From: Rhodococcus zopfii NBRC 100606 = JCM 9919
GTDB lineage: Bacteria > Actinomycetota > Actinomycetes > Mycobacteriales > Mycobacteriaceae
Assembly (NCBI RefSeq): GCF_001895025.1
Contig: NZ_BCXI01000001.1
Coordinates: 391,050 to 455,049 of the forward strand
Direction: 5' to 3'
Length of the DNA stretch: 64,000 bases
Shown here: piece after piece, positions 45,930-55,276 of the stretch
How positions within the stretch are numbered: position 1 is the first letter of the stretch
How the letters are laid out: every line of letters begins with the position of its first letter
The notes under the pieces: generated by a model
The model's input: only the letters and a program-made list of their open reading frames with translations
Databases searched by the model: none
Told to the model about the DNA's origin: nothing
Position numbers and translations under genes: made by a program

Positions 45930-47393
45930 TCAGGACTCGGTCTCGGGACCGGCGAGGTCCGGCTGCACTGCCGGGCCGGTGACGTCACAATGCGGCTTGC
46001 ACGCCACCGAATTCGCCGGTACCGCGGCGATCTGCGCGGGAATTAGGACGGCGGCGAGGACCGCGCCGGCAACGAGCAATCCGGCGCAGATCAGCATCGC
46101 GACATCGAACCCCCGGTCGAACGCGGCCGGGTCTGCGAGTGCCGCACCGCCGATGCCGACGAGCCCGGGAAGCGCGGCGACGGCGAGCAGCTGGCTGGTC
46201 CGTGCCACCGCGTTGTTGACCCCGGACGCGATCCCGGAGCGCGCGACCGGCACCGCACCGAGGACCGCCGCGGTCAGCGGCGCGACCAGCGACGACAGAC
46301 CGAGACCGAACACGACGACCGCGGGCAGCACGTCCCGGAGGTAGGACGCGTCCGCGTCGATGCGCAGCATGAGCAGCAACCCGACCGCCGCGACGGCGGG
46401 CCCCAGCGTCATCGGTCCGCGCGGGCCGTGCCGCTGCGCGTAGCGACCCGACCGTGACGACAGCAGCAGCATCAGCACGGTGATCGGGATCGTGGCGGCG
46501 CCCGCCTGGATCGGCGAATAACCGACGACGAGCTGCAGTTGCAGCACCAGCAGGAAGAACACGCCGCCGAACGCGGCGTAGACGGTGAAGGTGACCAGAT
46601 TCGCTGCAGTGAACAGGCGGGAGGCGAACAGATCCGGCGGTATCAGCGCGACCGGCGAGCGCCGCTCGATCAGCACGAACGACACCAGGACCGCGACGCC
46701 GACGCCGGCGACGAGGGGCTGCGCCTCGATCAACCCGTAGGTCACCAGACCCAGCCCGGCCGCGCCGAGGACCACGCCCGCAACGTCGAGCCGGTCCGGC
46801 GGCGACGGATCGCGACTCTCCGGCACGTGCCGGACCGCCGCCCACACGACGGCGGCGGCAAGGGGCAGATTCAGCAGGAACACCGACCGCCAGCCCGCGA
46901 CCTCGACCATCCAGCCGCCGAGCAGCGGGCCGACGGCACCGGCGACGCCGCCGAAGCCGGACCACAGTCCGATCGCGGCGCCGCGGTCGTCGTCGCGGAT
47001 GGTGGCCGAGATCAGCGCGAGGGATCCCGGCGTGAGCAGGGCCGCACCCACTCCCTGCAGGATTCGCGCGACCACCAGCGTGGCGACGTTCGGCGCGAGT
47101 CCGCACAACAACGATGCTGCCGCGAACCACACTGTGCCCGCGACGAATACACGCCGTCTCCCCCACCGGTCGCCGAGTGCACCACCGAGCAGGATCGCCG
47201 ACGCCAAGGTCAGCGTGTAGCCGCTGAGCACCCACTGGATGCCGGCGACGCCGGAGCCGAGGTCGGTGGCGATGCGTGGGAGGGCGATGTTGACGACGGT
47301 GCCGTCCAGCAATGCGAGGCTCGAGGCGAGCACGGTGGCGGTGACGAGCCACCGGCCCCGGCGGGTGCGCAGACCGACGGTCGCCTCAACCAT
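45930..47393 (-). CDS. MFS transporter of the DHA2 (14-helix drug exporter) family
   Basis: Proton-coupled exporter of 487 residues. Motif A-like [13 protein letters not shown], motif B-like [19 protein letters not shown] and motif C-like [13 protein letters not shown] are in place, and [20 protein letters not shown] at the first helix is diagnostic of DHA2. Around fourteen membrane segments can be counted. The natural substrate is unknown. The truncated hydrolase follows directly. No regulator gene is adjacent on this side. Confidence 0.93.
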   Translation of the reverse strand: MVEATVGLRTRRGRWLVTATVLASSLALLDGTVVNIALPRIATDLGSGVAGIQWVLSGYTLTLASAILLGGALGDRWGRRRVFVAGTVWFAAASLLCGLAPNVATLVVARILQGVGAALLTPGSLALISATIRDDDRGAAIGLWSGFGGVAGAVGPLLGGWMVEVAGWRSVFLLNLPLAAAVVWAAVRHVPESRDPSPPDRLDVAGVVLGAAGLGLVTYGLIEAQPLVAGVGVAVLVSFVLIERRSPVALIPPDLFASRLFTAANLVTFTVYAAFGGVFFLLVLQLQLVVGYSPIQAGAATIPITVLMLLLSSRSGRYAQRHGPRGPMTLGPAVAAVGLLLMLRIDADASYLRDVLPAVVVFGLGLSSLVAPLTAAVLGAVPVARSGIASGVNNAVARTSQLLAVAALPGLVGIGGAALADPAAFDRGFDVAMLICAGLLVAGAVLAAVLIPAQIAAVPANSVACKPHCDVTGPAVQPDLAGPETES

Positions 47394-47411
47394 CTGTTCA
47401 TGGTGCCTGCA

Positions 47412-47681
47412 TCACCGGGAGCCCGCAGTCGATCCCCGGGGGGCCGGGCGCGCTCCTCGTCGCCGCCCGGACCTCGGCGCCTGTTTCGGCTGGAGCCGCT
47501 GTGCTCCGTCGATGCGCACCACCTCGCCGTTGATGTTGGGATTCTCGAGCAGGTGCTGCGCGAGGAAGGCGTATTCGTCTGGGGCGCCGAGCCGCTTCGG
47601 GAACGGCACCGATACGGCGAACTCGGCGAGCTTCTCCTCGCCGGGGAACTCCATGAGCGGGGTGCGGACGGTACCGGGAGC
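47412..47681 (-). pseudogene. C-terminal fragment of a short-chain dehydrogenase
   Basis: About 65 codons give the ending of a type-II 3-hydroxyacyl-CoA dehydrogenase-like SDR: APGTVRTPLMEF, VPFPKRLGAPDEYAFLAQHL and NINGEVVRIDGAQRLQPK, then a 20-residue arginine-rich tail. The Rossmann motif and the YxxxK site are absent, because homology stops abruptly near 47681. It is therefore a remnant, just upstream of the MFS gene on the same strand. Confidence 0.75.
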
Positions 47682-47700
47682 CCGACGACGAGATCGACAG

Positions 47701-47909
47701 ATGACGCACCTGAACGCAATGCACTGGCATTCGTTCGACCCGTTCACGCACATCCCTCGCGACCGGGCCACGGTCGGCGCGCTGCGCGCCGCCTCCGCCG
47801 GGCACGACGTGAGCATCCAGCCGCGCAGCCACAAGCACACCCCGCCGAGCACAAGCCGTCGGCGTTCCAGGCACAGATCAAGGCGGCCACAGCGCACACC
47901 GCGTCCTGA
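47701..47909 (+). other. Unidentified coding remnant
   Basis: From ATG 47701 the frame reads MTHLNAMHWHSFDPFTHIP and continues plausibly to about SIQPRSHK. The next frame then ends EHKPSAFQAQIKAATAHTAS at a TGA. A frame change between the parts near 47840 would unite them into a protein of about 68 residues. I do not recognise the family, and it may be part of the same damaged patch as the SDR fragment. Confidence 0.3.
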
Positions 47910-47948
47910 CCGACACTCCTGACCCGCGCGCGGTGGCGGATGCTCGTT

Positions 47949-48004
47949 CCTCATACCTAGATCTGCTAGGGTCACCGTTATCCATAGCACCGCTAGGTAT
48001 GAGG
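47949..48004. promoter_or_regulatory. Operator-like inverted repeat upstream of the PadR gene
   Basis: CCTCATACCTAG (47949-47960) is mirrored perfectly by CTAGGTATGAGG (47993-48004). Between them CCTAG and CTAGG (about 47956-47970) form a second, tighter dyad around ATCTG. ATACCTAG/CTAGGTAT half-sites are common in PadR operators. It ends five bases before the padR ATG, so binding should autorepress. Confidence 0.7.
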
Positions 48005-48009
48005 GCGAC

Positions 48010-48372
48010 ATGTTCATCGAGAAAGATCTGGTGGCCGCCTCGGCCACTCCGCTCGTGCTCGGAATCCTCGCCGAGGGCGAGTCCTACGGGTACGCGATCA
48101 TCAAACGCGTCAACGAATTGTCGCAAGGGCAGATGCAGTGGACGGACGGGATGCTGTACCCCCTCCTGCACCGCCTCGAGCGGGCGGGGCACGTGTCCGC
48201 TACCTGGCGCGTCGCCGACAACGGGCGACGTCGCAAGCACTACGCCATCACCGACGCCGGCCGGGGGGTGCTCGCCGACCGGGCGGCGCAGTGGACGGTC
48301 GTCGCCGACGCACTGCAGCAGGTGTGGCAGTCGGCCCAGTTGCCTCCTGCTACCGCGCCGGGGTGGTCGTGA
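48010..48372 (+). CDS. PadR family transcriptional regulator
   Basis: Winged-helix regulator of 120 residues. LVAASATPLVLGILAEGESYGYAIIKRV and WTDGMLYPLLHRLERAGHVSATW are the recognition-helix and wing signature, followed by RRRKHYAITDAGRG. ATG at 48010 begins inside an operator-like region and its TGA overlaps the next gene's ATG (TGATG), so the two form a coupled pair. PadR proteins next to membrane proteins of this kind usually control them, often in response to a toxic ligand. Confidence 0.93.
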   Translation: MFIEKDLVAASATPLVLGILAEGESYGYAIIKRVNELSQGQMQWTDGMLYPLLHRLERAGHVSATWRVADNGRRRKHYAITDAGRGVLADRAAQWTVVADALQQVWQSAQLPPATAPGWS

Positions 48373-49721
48373 TGACACTCGACGCGCATCTCGAATCCCG
48401 CATCGCCGGTTGGCGCAGTTTCGTCGCCGGCCGGCGGGTGATCTCCCCCTCGGACATCGACGAGATGGAAGATCATCTCAGAGAACAGATCTCGGATCTC
48501 GTCTCGGTCGGATTGACCGCCGACGAAGCGTTTCTCGTCGCGGTCGGCCGGATGGGTGGACTCGACGAGATCTCCCGGGAGTTCGCCCAGGAACACTCCG
48601 ACCGGTTGTGGAAGCAACTCGTCCTCACCCGTGACGCCGGTGAGGAATCCGGCACCGTGCGCCGCCCGAAGGAACTCGCGGTCGTGCTCGCGTGCGCGCT
48701 CGGCGCCGGCCTCGCGGTCCGCGCCGGGGTCGAGTGGCTGACGGAGTCGGCACTCGTGCGCAACGCCGCACTGCTCGTCCTGCCGTTCCTCACCCTGTAC
48801 TTCGCGTGGAAGCGTGACATGCGCCTTCGTACGATTGCGGCACTCGCCCTTCCGTTCGCCGCAGCCGCGGTCGTGCTCAACGTGTTCCCGTTCGAACCGG
48901 GGGGTGTCACCGAGATCATCGCGGCGATCCACGCTCCCGTCGCCCTGTGGTTCGCCGTCGGGGCGGCCTATGTCGGGGGCGACTGGCGTTCCCACCGCCG
49001 GCGCATGGACTTCGTGCGCTTCACCGGGGAATGGGCGGTGTACCTGGCGTTGCTCGCCCTCGGTGGCGGTGTGCTGATGGGATTGACGGCGGGAGCCTTC
49101 GGCGCCCTCGGGATCGACATCGAACCGTTCTTCGAACAATGGATCCTGCCCTTCGGCCCGGCGGGAGCGATCGTGGTCGCAGCGTGGCTCGTGGAGGCGA
49201 AACAGCAGGTCGTCGAGAACATCGCGCCCGTCCTCACCCGGGTGTTCACGCCGATCACGATCGTCATGCTGGTCGCGCTGTTCGTCGCGGTGATCGCGTC
49301 CGGCAGTGTCGTCACCGTCGAGCGCGACCTGCTGATCCTCATGGATCTGATCCTGGTGCTGGTTCTCGGGCTGTTGCTGTACTCGATCTCGGCCCAGGAC
49401 CCGCACGCCGCGCCCAACGTGTTCGATCTGCTGCAGGTCGTGCTGATCGCGGCGGCGCTCGCCGTCGACCTGCTGATGCTCACCGCGATGGCCTCGCGCA
49501 TCGCCGAGTTCGGGTTCACCGCGAACAAGGTCACCGCGCTCGGCCTGAACCTCGTGCTGATGGTGAACCTGGTGTGGGCCGCTCGGCTCGGTGTCGCGTT
49601 CCTCCGGGGGCGTGCCGGCTTCGCCGCGGTCGAAAGGTGGCAGACCCGGTATCTCCCCGCCTACTGCGGGTGGGCAGTGCTCGCAGCGGTCGCGATTCCG
49701 CCGCTGTTCCGGTTCGTGTGA
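48372..49721 (+). CDS. Permease-prefix-domain 1 membrane protein
   Basis: A 449-residue protein. Residues 1-75 are soluble and match the permease prefix domain found beside PadR regulators (ISPSDIDEMEDHLREQISDL, TADEAFLVAVGRMGGLDEIS). The rest holds about ten hydrophobic segments. No ATPase or transporter signature is seen, so transport activity is unproven. Tightly coupled to padR, it is probably the regulated target of that repressor. Confidence 0.85.
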   Translation: MTLDAHLESRIAGWRSFVAGRRVISPSDIDEMEDHLREQISDLVSVGLTADEAFLVAVGRMGGLDEISREFAQEHSDRLWKQLVLTRDAGEESGTVRRPKELAVVLACALGAGLAVRAGVEWLTESALVRNAALLVLPFLTLYFAWKRDMRLRTIAALALPFAAAAVVLNVFPFEPGGVTEIIAAIHAPVALWFAVGAAYVGGDWRSHRRRMDFVRFTGEWAVYLALLALGGGVLMGLTAGAFGALGIDIEPFFEQWILPFGPAGAIVVAAWLVEAKQQVVENIAPVLTRVFTPITIVMLVALFVAVIASGSVVTVERDLLILMDLILVLVLGLLLYSISAQDPHAAPNVFDLLQVVLIAAALAVDLLMLTAMASRIAEFGFTANKVTALGLNLVLMVNLVWAARLGVAFLRGRAGFAAVERWQTRYLPAYCGWAVLAAVAIPPLFRFV

Positions 49722-49742
49722 GCGTAGCTCTATGCTCGGGCG

Positions 49743-49946
49743 ATGTTCCTTCTCTTCGGATTCGGCACCAAGCGGCAGAACCTCGGCGCAGGACAGATCC
49801 GAAACTGCCCGCGCTGCAACAACACCACGCAGCGGGCGCGGATCCGGGAATCCCAGCAGTTCACCCTGTTCTTCGTTCCCGTTGCACGCTGGAATCGCCG
49901 GGAACTGGAGCAGTGCGGCATCTGCGGCGCCGCCGTCCAAATCTGA
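49743..49946 (+). CDS. Small zinc-ribbon protein
   Basis: A 67-residue protein with two CxxC knuckles, CPRC near 23-26 and CGIC near 58-61, that should bind one zinc. The N-terminus MFLLFGFGTKRQNLG is short and hydrophobic, and FFVPVARWNRRELEQC is conserved among similar actinobacterial proteins. Function unknown. It starts 21 bp after the membrane-protein stop and may be part of the same transcript. It converges with the enoyl-CoA hydratase gene six bases away. Confidence 0.8.
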   Translation: MFLLFGFGTKRQNLGAGQIRNCPRCNNTTQRARIRESQQFTLFFVPVARWNRRELEQCGICGAAVQI

Positions 49947-49952
49947 ACGAGG

Positions 49953-50759
49953 TCAGTCAGGGTCCACGAAGACCGGTGCCCGCCCGGCCTTTCCTGCGGT
50001 GACCGCCTCGATCTGATTGGGCGACCCCATCAGCTCGACCTGCAGTCGGCTTTCGAGCAACAGGGCGGACGCCGGATCCGAGCCGGTCCACGTCTCTTCG
50101 TAGAGACGCTTTGCGGCCTGGACCGCATGCGGGGACTTCCCGGCGATTTCACGAGCCAATTCCGAGGCCGCGGCATATGGATCGTCCACCACATGGGTGA
50201 CGAGGCCGATCTCCTTGGCCTCGGCACCCGTGATGATTCGCCCGGTGAAGGTCAGCTCCTTGGCGACGTCGAGGCCGACGAGTCGCGGCAGGCTCTGCGT
50301 GATGCCCATGTCGGGAACGAGGCCCCACTTGACCTCCATGATCGACAACCGGGCGTCCGGGGTCGCGAAGCGGATATCGGCGCCCAGCGCAATCTGCAGT
50401 CCACCGCCGAAGCAATTGCCGGTGATCGCGGCAATCACGGGGGCCGGAAGACGGGACCAGCCGTAGGCGACACGCTGGCCGTGGCCGGCGACCTGACCGT
50501 CCTCACGCGCAAGCAGATCCCGCGGACCCATGCCCTTCCGATCGGCGAGACCGGTGATGTCGAGTCCGGAACAGAAACTCTTGCCGGCACCGTGCAACAC
50601 CACGGCGCGGACACTACGGTCGGCAGCAATTCGCGTGGTGGCGTCGACCAGCGCATCGAACATCGCCGGATCCAGAGCGTTGTGCTTCTCGGCTCGATCC
50701 AAGGTAACTGTCGCGACACCGCATTCGTCGACCTCGACACGAACCCTGTGCTCACTCAT
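49953..50759 (-). CDS. Enoyl-CoA hydratase/isomerase (crotonase) family protein
   Basis: A 268-residue crotonase. ATVTLDRAEKHNALDPAMF opens the fold, SFCSGLDITGL gives one half of the oxyanion hole and NCFGGGLQIALGADIRFATP the other. The catalytic-Glu region reads SIMEVKWGLVPDMGITQ. The Asp-rich ending is variable. Crotonases cover hydration, isomerisation and hydrolysis, so the reaction is not fixed. ATG at 50759 begins MSEHRVRVEV; the open frame continues upstream but is low-quality. Confidence 0.9.
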   Translation of the reverse strand: MSEHRVRVEVDECGVATVTLDRAEKHNALDPAMFDALVDATTRIAADRSVRAVVLHGAGKSFCSGLDITGLADRKGMGPRDLLAREDGQVAGHGQRVAYGWSRLPAPVIAAITGNCFGGGLQIALGADIRFATPDARLSIMEVKWGLVPDMGITQSLPRLVGLDVAKELTFTGRIITGAEAKEIGLVTHVVDDPYAAASELAREIAGKSPHAVQAAKRLYEETWTGSDPASALLLESRLQVELMGSPNQIEAVTAGKAGRAPVFVDPD

Positions 50760-51102
50760 CCGACCCGAACCTCCTGTACCGGCGCCGTTCGGGCTTGCGA
50801 GGAAGGGCGCCCGAGATCGTCGAGCCGACTGTACAAGACGGCGTATCCCTACGGATCGACGCGACCAGGCAGCGCACGAGGCCGGTCGCTCCGCAAGGCC
50901 GTCGGAGGCGACCGGGCGGCAGGCGGCCTCGGCCGTCGTGCCTGCCACCGTCGCCCGCCCCCTTTCCGAGCGAAGGGCACGTTCAGTCGATCCAAGGAGA
51001 CGAGCGGTACATTCGCTCGCACGCACACGCACGCAACCGGGCGGCACCGATTCGCCCGCAGCCGTTCGAAGAGCCGCAGCCGTTCGAAGGGGTGCGCCCC
51101 GC
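50760..51102. other. Intergenic region containing repeat copy B
   Basis: 343 bp between two minus-strand genes. It must contain the enoyl-CoA hydratase promoter and holds the repeat at 50963-51019. Around 51060 the phrase CGCAGCCGTTCGAAG is directly repeated with GAGCCGCAGCCGTTCGAAG. I see no gene. Confidence 0.5.
50963..51019. repeat. Intergenic double-hairpin repeat, copy B
   Basis: Begins TTTCCGAGCGAAGGGCACG, keeps GTCGATC, and ends with the same CGAGCGGTACATTCGCTCG hairpin as copy A at 19610-19668. The first hairpin is degenerate here. Two length differences separate the copies. Both are in the same orientation and lie outside genes. Confidence 0.8.
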
Positions 51103-51822
51103 CTACCTCCGAGTGACGGTCGCGGGCGCCTCATCCGCCGGCGCGGACAACCCGCCGGGCAGGTACCTCCCGGTCACGACGCCCAGCACGGTTCCCGCGA
51201 CGAGTCCGGTCACGGCCCCCAACGCCACAACCGCCGGGGTCGACCACGTGCTCTCGGGTGTCGTTGCACCCAGGAAGATCACCGCCATCGTGGGCGGCCA
51301 GGCCAGCGTGTTGCCGAGGATCCAGCGGGACGGCCGACGCACGACGCCGCGCAGCACCATCGCCTGCGCCGCGCCGAGCAGCGCGCCCATGACCGCCCCG
51401 AGCGCGAGCGCACCGACCAGCACGAGAAGCAGCGGTGGTTCCGGACCGCCGTCGTCCGGGGCGAGCACACCGGGCACCGACGCCAACGCCCATCCCACGC
51501 CGGCAACCGCAGCCGTCACCCCGAACCACGCCCAGGCGTTCAACCGCGGCAGGCGCCGGCGCAAACCCCGCGCCTGCAGGCCGCCCAACGCGGCACCCTC
51601 GACGAGCCCGCCCGCGACCACCACGGCCAATGCCACCGCGAACACCCCACCGTGAGGGTCCTCGCCGAGCACGCGCTGCGAGACCTTCGCAGCGAGTGCC
51701 GAGGCTGTCATCCCGATCGTTTCCGCGCACGCGCACAGCACGATCCACCGGCGCACGGTGAGCCCACGGCCATGCAGATGTCCGATTTCCGGGGTGTTCG
51801 TGGGAGCGCTACCGGACGTCAT
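51103..51822 (-). CDS. Multi-pass membrane protein of unknown function
   Basis: A 239-residue protein with six likely membrane segments rich in Ala, Gly and Val (for example IVLCACAETIGMTASALAA and LLLVLVGALALGAVMGALLG). No transport or enzyme motif is recognised. The ATG at 51822 overlaps the end of the flavodoxin gene by 14 bases, so the two are probably cotranscribed. A later start near RRWIVLCACAE is possible. Confidence 0.7.
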   Translation of the reverse strand: MTSGSAPTNTPEIGHLHGRGLTVRRWIVLCACAETIGMTASALAAKVSQRVLGEDPHGGVFAVALAVVVAGGLVEGAALGGLQARGLRRRLPRLNAWAWFGVTAAVAGVGWALASVPGVLAPDDGGPEPPLLLVLVGALALGAVMGALLGAAQAMVLRGVVRRPSRWILGNTLAWPPTMAVIFLGATTPESTWSTPAVVALGAVTGLVAGTVLGVVTGRYLPGGLSAPADEAPATVTRR

Positions 51823-52345
51823 CGTCGCTCTCGGCGCGGACAGTGGCGACCCACTCGTCGATGTCCGCCCAGTCCCGGGCATCGCCGTAGTGACCGCCCA
51901 TCAGCCGGAACACGATCCGCCCGACACCCGGCCAGTCGCCGGGCGCGATGGTACCGGCGAAGAATCGGTGCCCGCGCACGTCGGCGGCCGAGGCCCGCAG
52001 CGCCTGCACCGCCTTCGGCTCCGGTGTCACCCGCCGCAGGTATCGCGCGACCCGGGGCGACAGGAGGCTGCTCGACGCGCCCACCGACGACACCGAATAC
52101 GCCCACACCGCCCGACCTCGGAGATCCGGGCCGAGACGTTCGAGCGCGTCTGCCGCGTCGGGAAGCCACTGACCGTTGTGGATCGCACTGCCGAGGACGA
52201 GCACGTCGTACGCACCTACCGAGGTGACCGCCGACAGTTCCCTCGAATCCACGGTATGACCGGCCTGCTCGAGTCCCGTGGCGATGCGTTCCGCGATCCC
52301 GCGCGTGGCCCCTTTCGCGGTCGCGTATCCGACCAATACCCTCAT
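51809..52345 (-). CDS. Flavodoxin-domain protein
   Basis: FMN-binding protein of 178 residues. The phosphate-binding loop is YATAKGATRGIAERIA (about 6-21) and the ring-binding region LVLGSAIHNGQWLPDAADA (about 49-67), as in HemG-like flavodoxins. It could serve protoporphyrinogen oxidation or a quinone reductase role, but the context gives no substrate. ATG at 52345 has a strong GGGAGGGG site. It overlaps the downstream membrane protein gene. Confidence 0.88.
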   Translation of the reverse strand: MRVLVGYATAKGATRGIAERIATGLEQAGHTVDSRELSAVTSVGAYDVLVLGSAIHNGQWLPDAADALERLGPDLRGRAVWAYSVSSVGASSSLLSPRVARYLRRVTPEPKAVQALRASAADVRGHRFFAGTIAPGDWPGVGRIVFRLMGGHYGDARDWADIDEWVATVRAESDDDVR

Positions 52346-52439
52346 GACTCGCCCCTCCCGCTGCACTGTCACTCCAGTGTGGCTTCCCCGCAGACGAAGT
52401 GTACGAGCTTCACGTCACACGCAGCGTCTGCGAAGCGGC

Positions 52440-53057
52440 TCACGAAACGTGGCTGAGCTGCCACCACACACCGGCGCCCGTGTCGGTGTTCCACCGCTGT
52501 CCGGCCGCGGCGGAGAGGACGTCGTCACGGACCAGGTCCGGCAGCACGCGGTAGCGGATGGACGAGCGGTCGCTGACCAGCGCAAGCGCCCACCACAAGG
52601 CCTGGACGTAGTCCCGCGCGGAGGCGGCACCGTCCCACTGGTAGAACCCCCGGTACCGACCGGCTTCGTCTGCGGTGAGCCACAGCTTCGAGACGAATCC
52701 GGGGAATCCCGCGAACAGCGGTGTGTTGAGCAGGCTTTCCGCCCGAAACAGGGCATGTCCACGACCGCGGACACCGCGTAGCCGGAATTCGACCACGAGG
52801 ATCACGGGGTCGGTCGGCTCTGCGCGGTCCGCGACGGTTTCCCGGTAGATCACCGCAGAGGTGCCGTCAGCGAAGGTCATCGTCCGGCCCTTGTTTCCGG
52901 CCGGAAGGTGCAGTCGCTGCCCCGCGAGGAGCTGTGCGGTACGTCCGGCGCAGCGCGCGAGACGCGGCAAGGCTGTGCGCAGCGGAAGCGGGTGGGGCCG
53001 GTCGTCCGGCTCGCCACCGCGTCCGGGTGAGTTCGGCGCAGGGTCGTTCGAGGCCAT
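52440..53057 (-). CDS. Conserved hypothetical protein (possible dimeric alpha/beta-barrel type)
   Basis: A 205-residue protein. After a basic N-terminus, the region VILVVEFRLRGVRGRGHALFRAESLLNTP followed by FPGFVSKLWLTADEAGRYRGFYQWDG resembles small monooxygenase-like or ligand-binding barrel proteins seen in actinobacteria. No cofactor motif is visible. It stands alone between the flavodoxin gene and a divergent PLP enzyme gene. The start at 53057 is the first ATG and its first 35 residues may not be translated. Confidence 0.6.
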   Translation of the reverse strand: MASNDPAPNSPGRGGEPDDRPHPLPLRTALPRLARCAGRTAQLLAGQRLHLPAGNKGRTMTFADGTSAVIYRETVADRAEPTDPVILVVEFRLRGVRGRGHALFRAESLLNTPLFAGFPGFVSKLWLTADEAGRYRGFYQWDGAASARDYVQALWWALALVSDRSSIRYRVLPDLVRDDVLSAAAGQRWNTDTGAGVWWQLSHVS

Positions 53058-53254
53058 CGTCCTGTCGGTCCTGTAGGAGCACAGCCGTCACCGCGACGGC
53101 CACGCAGACACCGAAAACCCTACGCCACGGACGGACCCGGAGCGGTCGCAGGCTTCGCGACAGGTGTTCCGGCGACGGCGACTCCGCGCGCTCCACCGCG
53201 CGTCCGCGATACTCGTTCACGTTCGGCAGGACCACACGGAAACGGAGCGAAGGC

Positions 53255-54436
53255 GTGAAACATGCATCGGCAGGCCGGTCGACCCGGGCCATCCACGGCG
53301 CCAACGTCACCGATGCGCACGGCGCGCCGCACCTGCCGATCTACAACACCACGACCTTCGCGTTCGAGAACACCGAGGCGTTGCTCGACGTCGCCGACGG
53401 ACGCGTCCAGGGCCCGCTCTACACCCGCTACGGGCTGAACCCGACGATCTTCGCTCTCGAGGAAACCACGGCCTCGATCGAAGGCACCGAGAGCGCGCTG
53501 GCGTTCTGCTCGGGCATGGCCGCCGAAACCGCGTTGTTCGCGCACTACGGCCGCGACGGGATCGTGTGCGTCGGCGACGCCTACGGCGGCACCATGGAAC
53601 TGCTCGGCAATCAGCTCGCGCGGCTCGGTATTTCGACTACCTTCCTGCTCGGTGGCGAGCTCGACCGGCTCGAGGACGTGCTCGGCGCCGGAGCGAAGCT
53701 GGTGTTCTTCGAAACCCCGACCAATCCGACGCTGGGGATCCACGACATCACCGCGATCTCGGAGCTGGCGCACCGCCACGACGCGAAGGTCGCGGTCGAC
53801 AACACCTTCGCCTCGCCGATCAACCAGCGACCGCTCGAGCTCGGCGCCGATCTCGTCTCGTATTCGGCGACGAAATACCTCGGCGGACACTCCGACCTCA
53901 CCGCCGGATTCGTGCTCGGCGCAACCGCACTCGTCGAACCGCTGAAGGGTTGGCGCAAGAGCTTCGGTTCGACGATCGCGCCGGAAACAGCGGCGATGCT
54001 CTCGCGCAGCCTGCGCACCCTCGTCGTGCGGGTCCGGCAGCACAACGCCAACGCGCAGGCGGTTGCCGAAGCGATGGAGGCCGATCCGCGAGTGTCGCGG
54101 GTCCTGTATCCGGGGCTGCCGAGCTTTCCCGGTCATGCCCTCGCCGCGAAGCAGATGTCCGGGTTCGGCGGGGTCGTCACCATCGAGCTCGCCGCTGACG
54201 CGGCCACCACGGTGAAAGTCGTCGACCGGCTCGAGCTGTTCGCGTTGGCCCCGAGCCTCGGGGGTGTGGAAAGTCTGGTCACACAACCGGTCACCACCAC
54301 CCACTACGACCTCTCCCCCGAGGAACGCGCACGGCGCGGCATCACCGGGTCGATGATCCGCCTGTCGATCGGCCTCGAGGACGCCGACGACCTGATCGCC
54401 GATCTCACCCGGGCGCTCGACGTCGTCGAACTCTGA
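53255..54436 (+). CDS. Cys/Met metabolism PLP enzyme (methionine gamma-lyase / cystathionine gamma-synthase type)
   Basis: PLP enzyme of 393 residues acting at the gamma carbon of sulfur amino acids. It has YTRYGLNPTIFALEE, FCSGMAAETALFAHYGRDG, FFETPTNPTLGIHDI, DNTFASPINQRPLELGADLV and the PLP lysine in SYSATKYLGGHSD. The C-terminal SLGGVESLVTQPVTTTHYDLS is typical. Whether it synthesises cystathionine or cleaves methionine cannot be told from these motifs. GTG at 53255 follows a GGAG site. No regulator is adjacent. Confidence 0.9.
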   Translation: MKHASAGRSTRAIHGANVTDAHGAPHLPIYNTTTFAFENTEALLDVADGRVQGPLYTRYGLNPTIFALEETTASIEGTESALAFCSGMAAETALFAHYGRDGIVCVGDAYGGTMELLGNQLARLGISTTFLLGGELDRLEDVLGAGAKLVFFETPTNPTLGIHDITAISELAHRHDAKVAVDNTFASPINQRPLELGADLVSYSATKYLGGHSDLTAGFVLGATALVEPLKGWRKSFGSTIAPETAAMLSRSLRTLVVRVRQHNANAQAVAEAMEADPRVSRVLYPGLPSFPGHALAAKQMSGFGGVVTIELAADAATTVKVVDRLELFALAPSLGGVESLVTQPVTTTHYDLSPEERARRGITGSMIRLSIGLEDADDLIADLTRALDVVEL

Positions 54437-54512
54437 GCCCGGTTGCCCGTCGGGTCGGCGTGCCGTCCGGCAGGATGGGGACAGGCCCGATCCTCGAAGG
54501 AGGACGAAGAAG

Positions 54513-55229
54513 ATGTGCGGACGCTACGCGAGCATGAGCACCCGCGACGATCTGCTGGCGGCATACGACACCGCCACCACGGTCGGCGACGAACTGCCCC
54601 CGTCCTACAACATCGCCCCCACCCAGCACGTGAACGTCGTGCTCGAACGTGCCCCGCGCCACGAGCCCGACGCCGAGCCCATCCGGCAGATCAACAGCAC
54701 GGTCAAGTGGGGTCTGGTGCCGTCGTGGGCGAAGGACCCGAAGATCGGATCCCGCATGATCAACGCGCGGTCCGAAACCGTCACGAGCAAACCCGCATTC
54801 AAGGCGGCCGCGGCGCGGCGGCGGTGCATCCTCCCGGCCGACGGCTACTTCGAATGGATGAAGGACGAGAACGGCAGGAAGATTCCGTTCTTCCTGCACG
54901 CCGACAAGCCGATCGCAATGGCAGGCCTGTATGAGCTGTGGCCGAATCCTGAACTGCCCGAAGATCATCCCGATCGATGGTTGTGGACGTGCACGGTACT
55001 CACGCGACCGGCGACCGACGTTGCCGGGCACATCCACGACCGCTGCCCCGTGCTGCTGCCGGAGCCGTTCGTCGGGCCGTGGCTCGACCCGACCCTCACC
55101 GATCGCGACGACGTCGACGCCTTGCTCAACTCGATCCCGGAACCGCATCTGCAGCCGTACGAGGTGAGTACCGCGGTGAACAATCCGCGCAACAACTCGC
55201 CGGAGCTCCTCCTCCCGGTGAACACCTGA
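54513..55229 (+). CDS. SRAP-domain DNA-protein crosslinker (YedK/HMCES type)
   Basis: Protects abasic sites in single-stranded DNA by covalently linking Cys2 to the sugar. The 238-residue protein starts MCGRYASMS, giving Cys2 after methionine removal. NIAPTQHVNVV, WGLVPSWAKDPKIGSRMINARSET, the Glu in PADGYFEW and the His in GHIHDRCPVLLPE complete the active site. An AGGAGGA site precedes the ATG. Intact and single-copy in the window. Confidence 0.95.
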   Translation: MCGRYASMSTRDDLLAAYDTATTVGDELPPSYNIAPTQHVNVVLERAPRHEPDAEPIRQINSTVKWGLVPSWAKDPKIGSRMINARSETVTSKPAFKAAAARRRCILPADGYFEWMKDENGRKIPFFLHADKPIAMAGLYELWPNPELPEDHPDRWLWTCTVLTRPATDVAGHIHDRCPVLLPEPFVGPWLDPTLTDRDDVDALLNSIPEPHLQPYEVSTAVNNPRNNSPELLLPVNT

Positions 55230-55276
55230 CGCCGTTCAGGCTCGAGGAATCCCCGGCCCGGCGGACACTCCGCGGG

